Below are positions 15,685-26,311 of a stretch of DNA of 64,000 nucleotides, one piece after another. The number at the start of each line of letters is the position of its first letter. The stretch's first letter is position 1. The DNA lies in assembly GCF_014651635.1 (NCBI RefSeq), contig NZ_BMXG01000021.1, positions 1-64,000 on the forward strand, in the 5' to 3' direction. The stretch is from Cerasicoccus arenae. Its GTDB lineage: Bacteria > Verrucomicrobiota > Verrucomicrobiia > Opitutales > Cerasicoccaceae. A program made the position numbers and the translations under genes. Under the pieces are notes generated by a model. That model ran no database searches. It was not told where the DNA came from and worked only from the letters and a program-made list of their open reading frames with translations.

Positions 15685-17370
15685 ATGGATACAACCACTT
15701 CCAAACCAGGCACAACGCTCCAATGCGGCTGGGGTCGCCTGATGTTCGCAGACACCTTTCCTTCGCCGGAAAGCTTGGCGGCCGCCATCCTCTCCGAGCA
15801 TCCCGAACAACGTGATATTGCGCTCTACCTGCTCGATCCACACCTGGTGCTGAACTGTGCGCCGCAGCAGATATTTCTCGATCCATCCAACACTTACCGG
15901 CTGTTGCTCAGTGACTATAAGCCATCGGAAAAAACGCCAGTTGGCTTTGAGATTCGCAAGCTGGCGCACAAGGAGGAGTTGGATGAAATTAACCGCATCT
16001 ACACCACGCTCAAGATGGTGCCGCTCGACAAAGATTACGTCTGGGATAATCGTCATGCCGAGGGCTTCACATATTTCATTGCGGTGCAAAATGAAACCGG
16101 TCACGTGCTGGGCGTGGCGATGGGCGCGAACCACCAGGTTTGTGGCGAACATATGCCCAACAGTTGTAGCCTGTGGGCCGTTGGTGTGGACCCCCAAGCC
16201 CAGCTGCCTGGTGTCGGGACTTCGCTGGTGCGGCACATCATCGAGCATTATTCTCAATTGGGCCGCGAATACATGGATGTGTCTGTTATCCATGACAATG
16301 AGAATGCGCAGCGCCTTTACGAAAAGATGGGCTTCGAACGCATGTACATTTTCGCAGCGAAGCGCCGCAATCGCATCAACGAGCGCCTCTTCGTTGGTGC
16401 ACCGGCCCCTGATGGCTACAACCCCTACGCAACAATCATTATTAACGAAGCCCTACGCCGCGGGATTGCGGTGGACCCGATTTCGCCGGAGCGCAATTAC
16501 TTCCGCCTCAGTCTAGGCGGTCGATCGGTGACATGCTGGGAGTCGTTGACGACAATGACCTCTGCCATCGCCTTAAAACGCGCCGAGGACAAGCAGTTTA
16601 CGCATGAAGTTCTAAAGGCTGCGGATCTCTCGACACCTGATCAAATTCTGGCCGGTGAGCCTCGTCGCAACTTACAGTTTCTTAACCGCCACAAGAGCGT
16701 CGTCGTCAAGCCGTTGGTTGGCGAGCAAGGGCAGGGGATTTCTGTCGATGTCCGCTCGGAAGAATCCCTTGAAGCCGCGGTGGAAAAAGCCCGCGAGTTC
16801 AGCGACGTAGTCCTCATCGAGCAATTCGTCGAAGGCCAAGATCTTCGCGTGATTGTGATCAATCAAGAGGTGGTCGCCGCGGCGGTTCGACGCCCCCCCA
16901 GCGTCATTGGCACCGGAGAGCATACGATACGCGAACTCATCGAAAAGCTCAGTCGCCGGCGTGAGGCCGCAACGGGCGGCGAAAGCAAAATACCACTGGA
17001 CAAAGAGACAGAACGCTGCGTCCGCATGGCCGGTTACGCCCTTGAGGACGTTTTAGAAAAAGAAGTGGCGATTCCTGTACGCAAAACTGCGAACCTCCAC
17101 ACGGGCGGCACGATCCACGACGTCACAGATAAGCTACACCCTACGCTCGCAGAGGCGTCGATCCGCGCCGCTGCAGTGCTGGAAATGCCAGTCGTCGGGC
17201 TCGACCTCATGGTAAAGTCTGCCGACCAGCCTGACTACGTGATTATCGAGGGCAACGAGCGCCCTGGCCTTGCCAACCATGAACCTCAGCCGACGGCGGA
17301 GAAGTTTATCGATTTCCTCTTTCCGCAAAGCATCATCGCCCAAGCCGCACCACCCGTTGCCGAGCAATAA
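15685..17370 (+). CDS. ngg: N-acetylglutaminylglutamine synthetase (GNAT + ATP-grasp)
   Basis: 561 aa from ATG 15685, 29 bp after asnO. Residues ~85-210 form a GNAT acetyltransferase domain (VGVDPQAQLPGVGTSLVRH, then NENAQRLYEKMGFER). Residues ~290-550 form an ATP-grasp ligase domain (SVVVKPLVGEQGQGISVDV, LIEQFVEGQDLRVIVINQEV, VVGLDLMVK, VIIEGNERPGL). The two-domain design fits acetylation of glutamine and its ligation to a second glutamine. The in-frame codons upstream of 15685 overlap asnO and are probably not used. Confidence 0.9.
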   Translation: MDTTTSKPGTTLQCGWGRLMFADTFPSPESLAAAILSEHPEQRDIALYLLDPHLVLNCAPQQIFLDPSNTYRLLLSDYKPSEKTPVGFEIRKLAHKEELDEINRIYTTLKMVPLDKDYVWDNRHAEGFTYFIAVQNETGHVLGVAMGANHQVCGEHMPNSCSLWAVGVDPQAQLPGVGTSLVRHIIEHYSQLGREYMDVSVIHDNENAQRLYEKMGFERMYIFAAKRRNRINERLFVGAPAPDGYNPYATIIINEALRRGIAVDPISPERNYFRLSLGGRSVTCWESLTTMTSAIALKRAEDKQFTHEVLKAADLSTPDQILAGEPRRNLQFLNRHKSVVVKPLVGEQGQGISVDVRSEESLEAAVEKAREFSDVVLIEQFVEGQDLRVIVINQEVVAAAVRRPPSVIGTGEHTIRELIEKLSRRREAATGGESKIPLDKETERCVRMAGYALEDVLEKEVAIPVRKTANLHTGGTIHDVTDKLHPTLAEASIRAAAVLEMPVVGLDLMVKSADQPDYVIIEGNERPGLANHEPQPTAEKFIDFLFPQSIIAQAAPPVAEQ

Positions 17371-17380
17371 TTTCGCCCAC

Positions 17381-18643
17381 ATGAGCAAAAAAAACGTTAC
17401 CAAGGCCCCGACTAAATCTGGCCCCTCAAATAAGGAACCGACTGCTTCGGCTCAGCCGCTCGCTGTTGACGAGGATTATCTCCAGCGGATGCTGTTAAAG
17501 ATGCTCAGCATCCATAGCCCTAGCGGCTACACGGACCCCATTATCCGCGAGCTATGCCACGAACTCGACCAGCTTGGTCTGAAGTATGAAATGACTCGCC
17601 GTGGAGCTGTCCGCGCAACTTTGCCGGGGAGAGCCTACAGCCCTGACCGCGCGATAGTTGCCCATGTAGATACACTTGGTGCGATGGTCAAGTGCCTCAA
17701 GCCCAATGGCCGTCTTCAGTTGGTTTCTGTCGGTACTTGGTCGGCGCGATTCGCTGAAGGGGCACGTGTGTCCGTCTACACCGACGAAACCGTTTACCGT
17801 GGCACGATTCTACCGCTCAAGGCCTCAGGTCATGTCTATAATGAGGAGGTCGACACGCAGCCCGGTACCTGGGATAATCTTGAGCTTCGACTCGACCAAG
17901 ACTCCGCTTCACAGGAGGACCTCGAAAAGCTCGGTTGCCAGATCGGAGACTTCGTGGGGGTAGATTCACAGGCGGAATTCCTTGCCAACGGTTATCTCAA
18001 CGCCCGTCACCTCGACGACAAGGCTGGCGTCGCGACCATGCTGGCAGCTGCGAAGTATCTCAACGAGCACCAGATCGAGTTGCCAGTCGAGTGCCATTTG
18101 CTATTCACTATTTCGGAGGAGGTCGGCTCGGGTGCTTCGGCGATTTTGCACGGAGATGTGGCAGAGTTAGTCTCCATTGATAACGGCACCTGCGCGCCCG
18201 GACAGAATTCACAGGAGCGCGGGGCGACGATTGCGATGGCTGACTCGACAGGGCCGTTCGATTTCCACCTGACGCATCACTTGCTCAATCTCTGCAAGAA
18301 GAACGAGATAGCTCACCAGCGTGACATCTTCAAATACTACCGCTGCGACAGCGCCTCAGCCCTCGAAGCTGGTAATGATATCCGTACGGCGTTGGTTACG
18401 TTTGGGCTAGACGCCTCTCATGGCTACGAACGCACTCATCTGGACGCCCTGACAGCCGTCACGCGCTTGATTATTGCATATGCCCAGAGCCCGCTCATCT
18501 ACAAAAAGCAGAAAAAAGTGCTGACTTCGATCAAGGACTTTCCGGAGGTTCGTGTCACCGACGTTGAACTCACCCAACTTGAGCAAACGGAATCAACTGC
18601 CCAAGTCCCGCCTCCGGAGCGTCTCGCGCCAAAAGCCAAGTAA
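17381..18643 (+). CDS. M42-family metallopeptidase of the NAGGN system
   Basis: 420 aa from ATG 17381, 10 bp after ngg. It has M42/glutamyl aminopeptidase metal-site motifs: His95 and Asp97 (AIVAHVDTLG), Asp212/213 (NARHLDDKAG), Glu246/247 (FTISEEVGSGA), Asp267 (VSIDNGT) and a late His in LDASHGYERTH. A dedicated M42 member is commonly found third in NAGGN loci. Its exact step is not settled; turnover of the dipeptide or maturation are possibilities. A ~28-residue Ser/Thr/Lys-rich N-terminal extension is present. Confidence 0.87.
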   Translation: MSKKNVTKAPTKSGPSNKEPTASAQPLAVDEDYLQRMLLKMLSIHSPSGYTDPIIRELCHELDQLGLKYEMTRRGAVRATLPGRAYSPDRAIVAHVDTLGAMVKCLKPNGRLQLVSVGTWSARFAEGARVSVYTDETVYRGTILPLKASGHVYNEEVDTQPGTWDNLELRLDQDSASQEDLEKLGCQIGDFVGVDSQAEFLANGYLNARHLDDKAGVATMLAAAKYLNEHQIELPVECHLLFTISEEVGSGASAILHGDVAELVSIDNGTCAPGQNSQERGATIAMADSTGPFDFHLTHHLLNLCKKNEIAHQRDIFKYYRCDSASALEAGNDIRTALVTFGLDASHGYERTHLDALTAVTRLIIAYAQSPLIYKKQKKVLTSIKDFPEVRVTDVELTQLEQTESTAQVPPPERLAPKAK

Positions 18644-18805
18644 ACTTGCTAGCAAGGCAAGGGGGGGGCCCTGAGCACGGATCTTTTTTTGAGCGAAACC
18701 TGTATTTGAAAATGAGCCTTGAGGGGGGGGGCATGCTAAAGGAAAATCAACTTGAATGCAGTTTCCTCGCTCGCAAAATGTGAGATTCCGAGGTAAGTTT
18801 CTGTT
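18644..18805. other. Intergenic region with palindrome and two G tracts
   Basis: Holds a perfect 12-bp palindrome CTTGCTAGCAAG at 18645-18656 directly after the M42 stop, a G8 run at 18661-18668, a T7 run near 18685 and a G9 run at 18723-18731. No gene is visible. The palindrome could act in transcript ending, but the T-run is ~30 bp away. Confidence 0.6.
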
Positions 18806-19582
18806 ATGATCACAATCGCTTTCCTCACTGATTTTGGGGACCAAGACTGGTACGCTGCTGCCATGAAGGGCGCAGTGCTCAGCATCTGCCCTTCGTGTAA
18901 TATTGTTGATATCACACATGCGATTAAGCCGGGGAATATCAGTGCTGGTGCCTTTATCCTGAGTCAGTGCTGGCAGGATTTCCCAATCGGAACGGTCTTT
19001 CTGGCAGTTGTTGATCCGGGCGTTGGCTCAGACCGTTTACCCGTTGCATTGGAGGCTGAAGGCCGATTGTTCGTTGGGCCGGACAACGGACTCTTTGGTT
19101 GGCTGGGCGACCAAGTTACTTGCTGCCATCGGATTGCCAATGCCTACCTTTTCCGCGAAGTCGTTACGCATACCTTTCATGGGCGAGACATCTTTGGCCC
19201 GGTGGCGGCGCGGTTAGCCAAGGGGGAAATTAAGGTGAGCGAAGTTGGCCCCGAAATATCTGGATTGGTGACCGTTCCCTGGCCTGAGCCGATCTATGAC
19301 GATGACGAGGCCCATGGCCGCATCCTCTATATCGACCATTACGGCAATGCGATCACGAACCTGCGTCAAGATGAACTCAAGGGACGTTACAAGCTGGCTA
19401 ATGCCGTGATTTCGCTGCATCCGCGTCGGCTGTCGTTGCTGAAGGCCTTCAGTGACGCACCGCAGGGGCAGCCCTTGGCGTATTTTGGGAGCGGGGGCTT
19501 GCTGGAAATCGCAGTCAATGGGGGTAACGCTGCCCAACTACTTGATCTACGCCTTGACCAGCACGTCGAGGTGGTTTTGTAG
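18806..19582 (+). CDS. SAM hydrolase (SAM hydroxide adenosyltransferase, DUF62)
   Basis: 258 aa. The N-terminal signature ITIAFLTDFGDQDWYAAAMK, the middle motif VFLAVVDPGVGSDR and the later FVGPDNGLFGWL and THTFHGRDIFGPVAA are typical of the fluorinase/chlorinase superfamily. Most bacterial members hydrolyse S-adenosylmethionine to adenosine and methionine; halide use would need biochemical proof. The C-terminal domain is a small beta barrel (YIDHYGNAITNLRQDEL). It ends 6 bp before the K+ channel gene, so the two are probably co-transcribed. Confidence 0.88.
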   Translation: MITIAFLTDFGDQDWYAAAMKGAVLSICPSCNIVDITHAIKPGNISAGAFILSQCWQDFPIGTVFLAVVDPGVGSDRLPVALEAEGRLFVGPDNGLFGWLGDQVTCCHRIANAYLFREVVTHTFHGRDIFGPVAARLAKGEIKVSEVGPEISGLVTVPWPEPIYDDDEAHGRILYIDHYGNAITNLRQDELKGRYKLANAVISLHPRRLSLLKAFSDAPQGQPLAYFGSGGLLEIAVNGGNAAQLLDLRLDQHVEVVL

Positions 19583-19588
19583 TAGTTA

Positions 19589-20272
19589 ATGCTCACGCCA
19601 CCGAGAACGTCTACTTCGCTTGTGCTGGGCAAATACTTCTGGTTGCTGCTTTCCCTACTCTTCCTGATCATTTTGGTGCCGATCGTTGACGATGACGACT
19701 GGGGCGCGCCAGTTCTTGGTGTTATTGCCATGCTGACTTTGGTTTTTGGTCTGAGGGCAGTGGCGGGGGAGCGCCGCACGTTGTTTATCGCCATTTTGCT
19801 CGGAATCATAGCTTACGGGCTCAGCACGCGTTCCTATCTAACAGGGACCGATGTTCTGATCCCGCTGCCGTTCCAATTAGCATTCTACGGCTATATTAAC
19901 CTGACTATTCTTCGATCCATTTTAGAGGCAAAAAAAATTACCGCTGACGTGATTTGCGGTGGCATTGCGGTCTATCTGTTGCTTGGCATTAATTGGGCTA
20001 TTCTGTTCGCAGCAATTGAGCTGATACATCCCGGCAGTCTCGTGGTGAGCAGTAGTTTCGACCAAAACGGGATGAGCACGCCGATGGACTTCCTGTATTT
20101 CAGTTTTACTACGCTGACCACGCTGGGCTACGGTGACATCGTCCCCGTCAGCAACGCTGCCCGAGCGGCAAGTATTGGAGCGGCGGTCAGTGGCGTGCTG
20201 TTCATCGCAGTCTTCATTGGCCGGCTGGTTGGCTTGACCACGTCGCAGGCCCACCACGCAGAGACGCGTTAA
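19589..20272 (+). CDS. Two-pore-helix type potassium channel family protein
   Basis: 227 aa with about six membrane segments. The selectivity filter lies in FSFTTLTTLGYGDIVPVS (TLGYGD at 178-183), between the last two helices. No cytoplasmic RCK/TrkA-N domain follows, so gating cannot be inferred. The N-terminal four helices lack an obvious charged S4 segment. Likely role: K+ conductance across the inner membrane, consistent with the osmotic-stress genes around it. Confidence 0.83.
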   Translation: MLTPPRTSTSLVLGKYFWLLLSLLFLIILVPIVDDDDWGAPVLGVIAMLTLVFGLRAVAGERRTLFIAILLGIIAYGLSTRSYLTGTDVLIPLPFQLAFYGYINLTILRSILEAKKITADVICGGIAVYLLLGINWAILFAAIELIHPGSLVVSSSFDQNGMSTPMDFLYFSFTTLTTLGYGDIVPVSNAARAASIGAAVSGVLFIAVFIGRLVGLTTSQAHHAETR

Positions 20273-20336
20273 AAGACCACGTTTTTAGCTGGCGGCCCGG
20301 AAATTGCCGCGCCACGCTGTCCCCGCACTTACTACT

Positions 20337-21677
20337 ATGAGCAGCCTTTCTCCAACTGAGCCGACCAGCCCGACCACGGCCGCGCCGTCCATGAAACAGA
20401 CGATTTCCTGGGCGTTCTACGACTGGGCCAACACCGGTTATGCTATGGTGGTGCTAGCGTTGATTTTTCCACGGCTTTACAAAGGCTTTTACGCTGCGGG
20501 TTTGAGCGATGGAGACCAAACGGCCTGGTTCGGGCGGACGGTGTCCATCGCAAGTTTGCTCGTGGCTATTTGCGCGCCTTTTCTCGGGAGCATTGGCGAG
20601 CTTGGTGGTCTGCGGAAACGTCTGCTGTTGATGTTTTGCTCGGTGGGCGTGGTGACGACGGCGGGCTGTTACTTCATTGGCAAAGGCGACTATGAAATGG
20701 CGAGCTTGATCTACATCATCGGCACGGTAAGTTTCTATTCGAGCAACATCTTTTTCGATTCCATGCTAACGACGGTCTCCACGCCGGAAAAGCGTCACTT
20801 CGTCAGCGGACTGGGGTTCTCCTTTGGTTATGCGGCTGGCTTTGTGCTGTTGTTGATCACGCTGTTAGTCACCAAGGTTGCTGCGGCTCAAGTGATGTTT
20901 CTGGTCGCCGCCGTTTGGTGGGCGGTGTTCACGATTCCGCTGGCCATGAATATTAAGGAAAAGCCCCGGCCAGACCGGCCTCCGTTCTTTGTGATGGCCT
21001 GGATGGGGGCAAAAGACACGTTATCGACCCTTAAGGAAATATGGGCTATCAAGCCGATCCTCTGGTTCCTCGCAGCATATCTATTCTACATCGACGGTGT
21101 TAACACCATCATCATGATGGCGTCCAATTACGGCACGACGATTGGCTTTGCGGAAGATCAGATCACCCAAGCCTTCTTCATTGTGCAGATTTTTGGCGTG
21201 CCATGTGCGATCTTGTTCGGTTGGGCGGGCCAAAAGGTTGGGCCGCGCAAAATGATGTTTGTCGCCATTGTACTTTACGTGGGCGTGACTGCCTACGGGG
21301 CGTTTCTTGACACCAAGCCGATCCAGGTGTTTGGCATCGATATCTCTGAAATGTTCGTCTTGGCGGCGCTGATTGGGATGGTGCAGGGGGGGATTCAGGC
21401 GCTTTCCCGCAGCTACTTTAACACGCTGATCCCGGTTGGGCGCGAGGTATCGTTTTTCGGCTTTTACAGTATGATTGGCAAGAGCGCTGCCGTAATGGGG
21501 CCTTTCCTCATGGCCTATGTGGCCTCTGCCTATAACAACCCCGAGAACCCGACTTTTTCTACCCGTCTGGGGATGGGCTCTGTGTCGATTCTGTTTGTGA
21601 TTGGGGCGGTATTTCTGGTACTGGCTGGCCACTACGACAAACGGATGCAAAGATGGGAGGCCAAGACGCGTGTGTAA
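20337..21677 (+). CDS. UMF1/Atg22-type MFS transporter
   Basis: 446 aa from ATG 20337; a TTG at 20304 is the more distal option. About 12 membrane helices. The family hallmark ISWAFYDWANTGYAMVVLAL lies near the N-terminus, followed by SNIFFDSMLTTVSTPEKRHF and a late MVQGGIQALSRSYFNTLIP. These match the bacterial UMF1/Atg22 branch of the major facilitator superfamily. The substrate is unknown; amino-acid efflux is known for the fungal relatives only. Confidence 0.87.
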   Translation: MSSLSPTEPTSPTTAAPSMKQTISWAFYDWANTGYAMVVLALIFPRLYKGFYAAGLSDGDQTAWFGRTVSIASLLVAICAPFLGSIGELGGLRKRLLLMFCSVGVVTTAGCYFIGKGDYEMASLIYIIGTVSFYSSNIFFDSMLTTVSTPEKRHFVSGLGFSFGYAAGFVLLLITLLVTKVAAAQVMFLVAAVWWAVFTIPLAMNIKEKPRPDRPPFFVMAWMGAKDTLSTLKEIWAIKPILWFLAAYLFYIDGVNTIIMMASNYGTTIGFAEDQITQAFFIVQIFGVPCAILFGWAGQKVGPRKMMFVAIVLYVGVTAYGAFLDTKPIQVFGIDISEMFVLAALIGMVQGGIQALSRSYFNTLIPVGREVSFFGFYSMIGKSAAVMGPFLMAYVASAYNNPENPTFSTRLGMGSVSILFVIGAVFLVLAGHYDKRMQRWEAKTRV

Positions 21678-21741
21678 TATTTTCCATTTATCTTCACGTC
21701 AAGACTTGTGCTTTGGCTGAAATTGAGTTTAGTGAGAGTCC

Positions 21742-22341
21742 ATGGATACCTTCACTGCGATCAAGGCGCGACGCGCCGTTAAACATTACGACTCAACACA
21801 CCGTTTTTCCGCCGAGGAAGAACGTCAATTAATGGAGGCTGCGTTGCAGGCTCCGACTGCCTTTAATATCCAGCATTGGCGCTTTCTAGTGGTCAAGAAT
21901 CCCGAACTGCGTAAGGAAATCCGGGCCGTTGCGTGGGACCAAGCCCAGGTCACGGACGCTTCTTTGCTGATCATTATGTGCGCCAACAAAGACGCTTGGA
22001 AATCGGGCGAACGCTATTGGAAGGACGCACCTGAGCCTGTTCAAGGCTTCCTGGTCCCGGCGATTACTCAGTATTATGATGGCCGTGAGCAGGTTCAGCG
22101 CGATGAGTGCATGCGTAGTTGCGGTCTTGCCGGGCAAACAATCATGCTGGCCGCCAAGGCTATGGGCTACGATTCATGCCCAATGGATGGCTTTGACTTC
22201 GATGCCGTGGCCAAAATTATTAAGCTACCAGAAAATCATCTGATCAGCTATATGATCGCCGTTGGTAAGGGCACGAAGGAAGCCTGGGCCAAACCTGGCC
22301 AATTGCCCTACGACGAGGTTGTGATTGAAGATACATTCTGA
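21742..22341 (+). CDS. Nitroreductase family protein
   Basis: 199 aa with an FMN-binding nitroreductase fold: the N-terminal AIKARRAVKHYD, the APTAFNIQHWRFLVVKN segment and a C-terminal VGKGTKEAWAKPGQLPYDEV. Enzymes of this family use NAD(P)H to reduce nitro compounds or quinones. The physiological substrate cannot be read from the sequence. A strong hairpin terminator follows at 22370-22396. Confidence 0.9.
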   Translation: MDTFTAIKARRAVKHYDSTHRFSAEEERQLMEAALQAPTAFNIQHWRFLVVKNPELRKEIRAVAWDQAQVTDASLLIIMCANKDAWKSGERYWKDAPEPVQGFLVPAITQYYDGREQVQRDECMRSCGLAGQTIMLAAKAMGYDSCPMDGFDFDAVAKIIKLPENHLISYMIAVGKGTKEAWAKPGQLPYDEVVIEDTF

Positions 22342-22369
22342 GCTGAGGCACCTTTATCGAATTTTCATA

Positions 22370-22400
22370 AAGCGCCCGGTGATCTACCGGGCGCTTCTTT
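22370..22400 (+). terminator. Rho-independent terminator after the nitroreductase
   Basis: AAGCGCCCGGT (22370-22380) and ACCGGGCGCTT (22386-22396) form an 11-bp perfect stem with a 5-nt loop. A CTTT tail follows. Confidence 0.8.
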
Positions 22401-22515
22401 GTGCTCGTTGCTGTCGTCCATCCAGAATGCTTGGTGAACTGGGGCTTCGCGAGGAATCTAGTGCCGATGAAGACATTCGCCTTGAAAGCAATTGGCCAAC
22501 TACCATGCTTTAAAT

Positions 22516-23322
22516 ATGCGTTTCCGCATTTTGGGCAGCAGTAGTTCGGGGAACGCGGCGCTCCTGACCACGCCGCATTGTAAGGTGCTCATTGACGCCG
22601 GGTTTTCTGGGCGGCGCCTACGGCAAATGTTGGCAACAATCGGCGAATCCCTAGAGTCGATTGATGCGGTTTTTATCACGCACGAGCATGGCGATCACAC
22701 TGCTGGCCTGAAGGCTCTTAGCCGCCTACCGCACATAAAGGTTTTCGCGAATCAAGACACCGCTCGCGCTGCTCAGGCTAAGCTGGACCGCAAGGTGAAC
22801 TGGGGGCTGTTTGAGACTGGTCGTAGTTTTCAATTTGCCGACTTGAAGGTTTTTCCATTCGCCATTCCTCATGATGCGCACGATCCGGTGGGTTATGTGT
22901 TTGAAGGCGGAGATGGCAGCCTGTTTTCGCCCTTTCGCAAGGTTGCTTGGCTTACTGATCTCGGCTATGCTCCGCAACTCGTTCGCGAAAAGGTTCGCGA
23001 GTGCGATTTGCTGGTGCTGGAGGCTAATTACGATCTGGAGCTGTTGGAACAATGCGAGAAGCGTCCTTGGAGCACCAAGCAACGCATTCGCGGGCGACAT
23101 GGGCACTTATCCAATGATGCGGCATTTGAGCTGCTTGCGGAGGCTGTTAGTCCGCGTTGGCGACACATTTGTCTGGCGCATCTGAGCCGAGACTGCAATG
23201 ACCCGGAACTCGTTCACCGCCAATTTGAACCTCTGCGCAATGGCAACCACAACCTACGCATCGACGTATTTGACCCAACCACTGAAGTGGGGGAGGAATA
23301 TGATTTAGCCATCAGTTGGTAG
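22516..23322 (+). CDS. WalJ/YycJ-like MBL-fold metallohydrolase
   Basis: 268 aa from ATG 22516; the TTG at 22492 is less likely. The start MRFRILGSSSSGNAALL and the metal-binding motif THEHGDH (His56, His58, Asp60, His61) are typical of the YycJ/WalJ branch, as are TDLGYA, LEANYD and the late LAHLSRDCND. Members have been linked to DNA repair and exonuclease activity and to cell-wall homeostasis in Firmicutes. The role here is inferred from family only. Confidence 0.87.
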   Translation: MRFRILGSSSSGNAALLTTPHCKVLIDAGFSGRRLRQMLATIGESLESIDAVFITHEHGDHTAGLKALSRLPHIKVFANQDTARAAQAKLDRKVNWGLFETGRSFQFADLKVFPFAIPHDAHDPVGYVFEGGDGSLFSPFRKVAWLTDLGYAPQLVREKVRECDLLVLEANYDLELLEQCEKRPWSTKQRIRGRHGHLSNDAAFELLAEAVSPRWRHICLAHLSRDCNDPELVHRQFEPLRNGNHNLRIDVFDPTTEVGEEYDLAISW

Positions 23323-23389
23323 GGGCAAAATGACCTATTTTTACGCCTCTCGCTTGCATTTATTTCAACTTTTCTAAACATTAAGCATT

Positions 23390-23863
23390 ATGGCTAAAAA
23401 GAAATCCAAGAACTCCACCGCCAGCAACGCCAGTGCCGTCACTGAGGCTTTACGCCAAATTGTCGCCGACACTTATGCCCTCCTTGGCCAGACTCACCTC
23501 TGCCACTGGAATGTTGAAGGGCCTAGCTTTTTCGCGCTGCACACCGCCTTTGAAGCGCAGTACACCGAGCTGTTCGCCGCAGTGGATGAGCTTGCGGAGC
23601 GTATTCGCGCCCTCGGTGCTTATGCGCCAGGTGGTCTAGGTAATCTCGCCAAGATGGCGGGGTTCGCTGAGATCAAGGAAAACTCCACAGACAAGGAAAT
23701 GGTCAAGCACCTGTCGCAATTGCACCGCGAATTGATCTGCAACGCCGCCAAAGCCCGTGATTTGGCTGGTGACGCCGGTGACGCTGAGACTGAAGATCTC
23801 ATGGTTGCACGTATCCAAGTTCATGAAAAGACGGTCTGGATGCTTGAAAGCTACCTGAAATAG
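23390..23863 (+). CDS. dps: Dps family ferritin-like DNA-protection protein
   Basis: 157 aa. The ferroxidase-site pattern of Dps is present: THLCHWNVEGPSFFALHTAF with His39 and His51, then Asp66 and Glu70 in VDELAERI. The Lys/Ser-rich N-terminal tail (MAKKKSKNS) may contact DNA. Dps shells oxidise and store iron and shield DNA under oxidative stress. A strong terminator follows at 23890-23920. Single-gene unit. Confidence 0.92.
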   Translation: MAKKKSKNSTASNASAVTEALRQIVADTYALLGQTHLCHWNVEGPSFFALHTAFEAQYTELFAAVDELAERIRALGAYAPGGLGNLAKMAGFAEIKENSTDKEMVKHLSQLHRELICNAAKARDLAGDAGDAETEDLMVARIQVHEKTVWMLESYLK

Positions 23864-23889
23864 CGTTCAGCAACATACTATTTCATTTG

Positions 23890-23920
23890 AAGCCCGAGCC
23901 CTAAAAAGCTCGGGCTTTTT
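23890..23920 (+). terminator. Rho-independent terminator after dps
   Basis: AAGCCCGAGC (23890-23899) and GCTCGGGCTT (23908-23917) form a 10-bp perfect stem, followed by T residues. Confidence 0.87.
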
Positions 23921-23963
23921 ATTGTTTATTCACAAGATATTCACGTCTTTTTAGTTGTTCACA

Positions 23964-23993
23964 TTGAATTGTTAATAACTTTATTGGTATATT
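23964..23993 (+). promoter_or_regulatory. Possible promoter upstream of the SleB-like gene
   Basis: TTGAAT (23964-23969), an 18-bp spacer and TATATT (23988-23993), in an AT-rich stretch. Just downstream an inverted repeat ACCAACT/AGTTGGT (24005-24011 and 24026-24032) could be an operator or leader hairpin. Confidence 0.4.
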
Positions 23994-24118
23994 ACTATCT
24001 AATTACCAACTATTTATAAGTCACTAGTTGGTGTATATAGTGAATGGGCTTTACAATAATTAGGCTTATCTCCTTATTGCGCGGTGCGATTGTTACTAAC
24101 TTTTTACGTAAAACGATA

Positions 24119-24637
24119 ATGCATAGCTTATTGCGAATTTCTGGATGTGCTTTACTAGTGCTGCTGGCCGTAAGGACCGAGGCGGCAAAGGTAGAGCTTA
24201 CCCACTATGAGCGATTGGTTGTAGCGTCCTGTTTAGTGCTTGAAGCCGCCTCCGAAGGCACAGAGGGCATGCAAGCGGTCTTAAACGTCATTAACAACCG
24301 TGCTGGCGGCGATATGACCCGCGTGATGGGGGTGGTGTCGCGTCCTAAGCAATTTTCGGCGCTCAACAGCGCCACTGCCTCGACGAATCCCGACTACGGC
24401 CCGATCATTGAGCGTGCCACCCAAGATCCGCTTTTCAGCGAGGCATATGCGCTGGTCCAGCGTCTTGAGGCGGGCGAACTAGACGACATCACAGATGGTG
24501 CCGACCACTACCATGCCGACAAAGGTGCCGAGAAGCCATACTGGTCTGTTTCAATGGAGCCGACTCGGAAAATTGGTCTGCACAATTTTTATCGAAGTGG
24601 ACAAATGAGTACGTCACTTGTTGCCCGCATTGAATGA
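24119..24637 (+). CDS. Secreted SleB-like cell-wall hydrolase
   Basis: 172 aa from ATG 24119, chosen because it begins a good signal peptide (MHSLLRISGCALLVLLAV, cut near TEA-AK). An upstream in-frame start at 24044 would add 25 residues. The mature part matches the SleB/CwlJ Hydrolase_2 domain: RLVVASCLVLEAASEGTEGM, AVLNVINNRAG, VVSRPKQFSALN and a terminal DGADHYHADK with KIGLHNFYRSG. The conserved Glu in LEAASEG is the likely catalytic residue. Expected to cut peptidoglycan in the periplasm. In this non-spore-former context it would serve wall remodelling, not germination. Confidence 0.83.
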   Translation: MHSLLRISGCALLVLLAVRTEAAKVELTHYERLVVASCLVLEAASEGTEGMQAVLNVINNRAGGDMTRVMGVVSRPKQFSALNSATASTNPDYGPIIERATQDPLFSEAYALVQRLEAGELDDITDGADHYHADKGAEKPYWSVSMEPTRKIGLHNFYRSGQMSTSLVARIE

Positions 24638-26215
<1,578 letters not shown>

Positions 26216-26278
26216 TCCAGCTTCGGTTGGATAGAGAGGCGGCATTGGCCGCAAGCGAACGAAATCGTAAGCATTTCA

Positions 26279-26311
26279 AACCGGTGCCCTAATGCAGGGT
26301 GCCGGTTTTTT
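26279..26311 (+). terminator. Rho-independent terminator after eno
   Basis: AACCGG-TG-CCCT (26279-26290) pairs with AGGG-TG-CCGGTT (26296-26307) through a 2x2 internal loop. A run of about six T follows. Confidence 0.75.
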
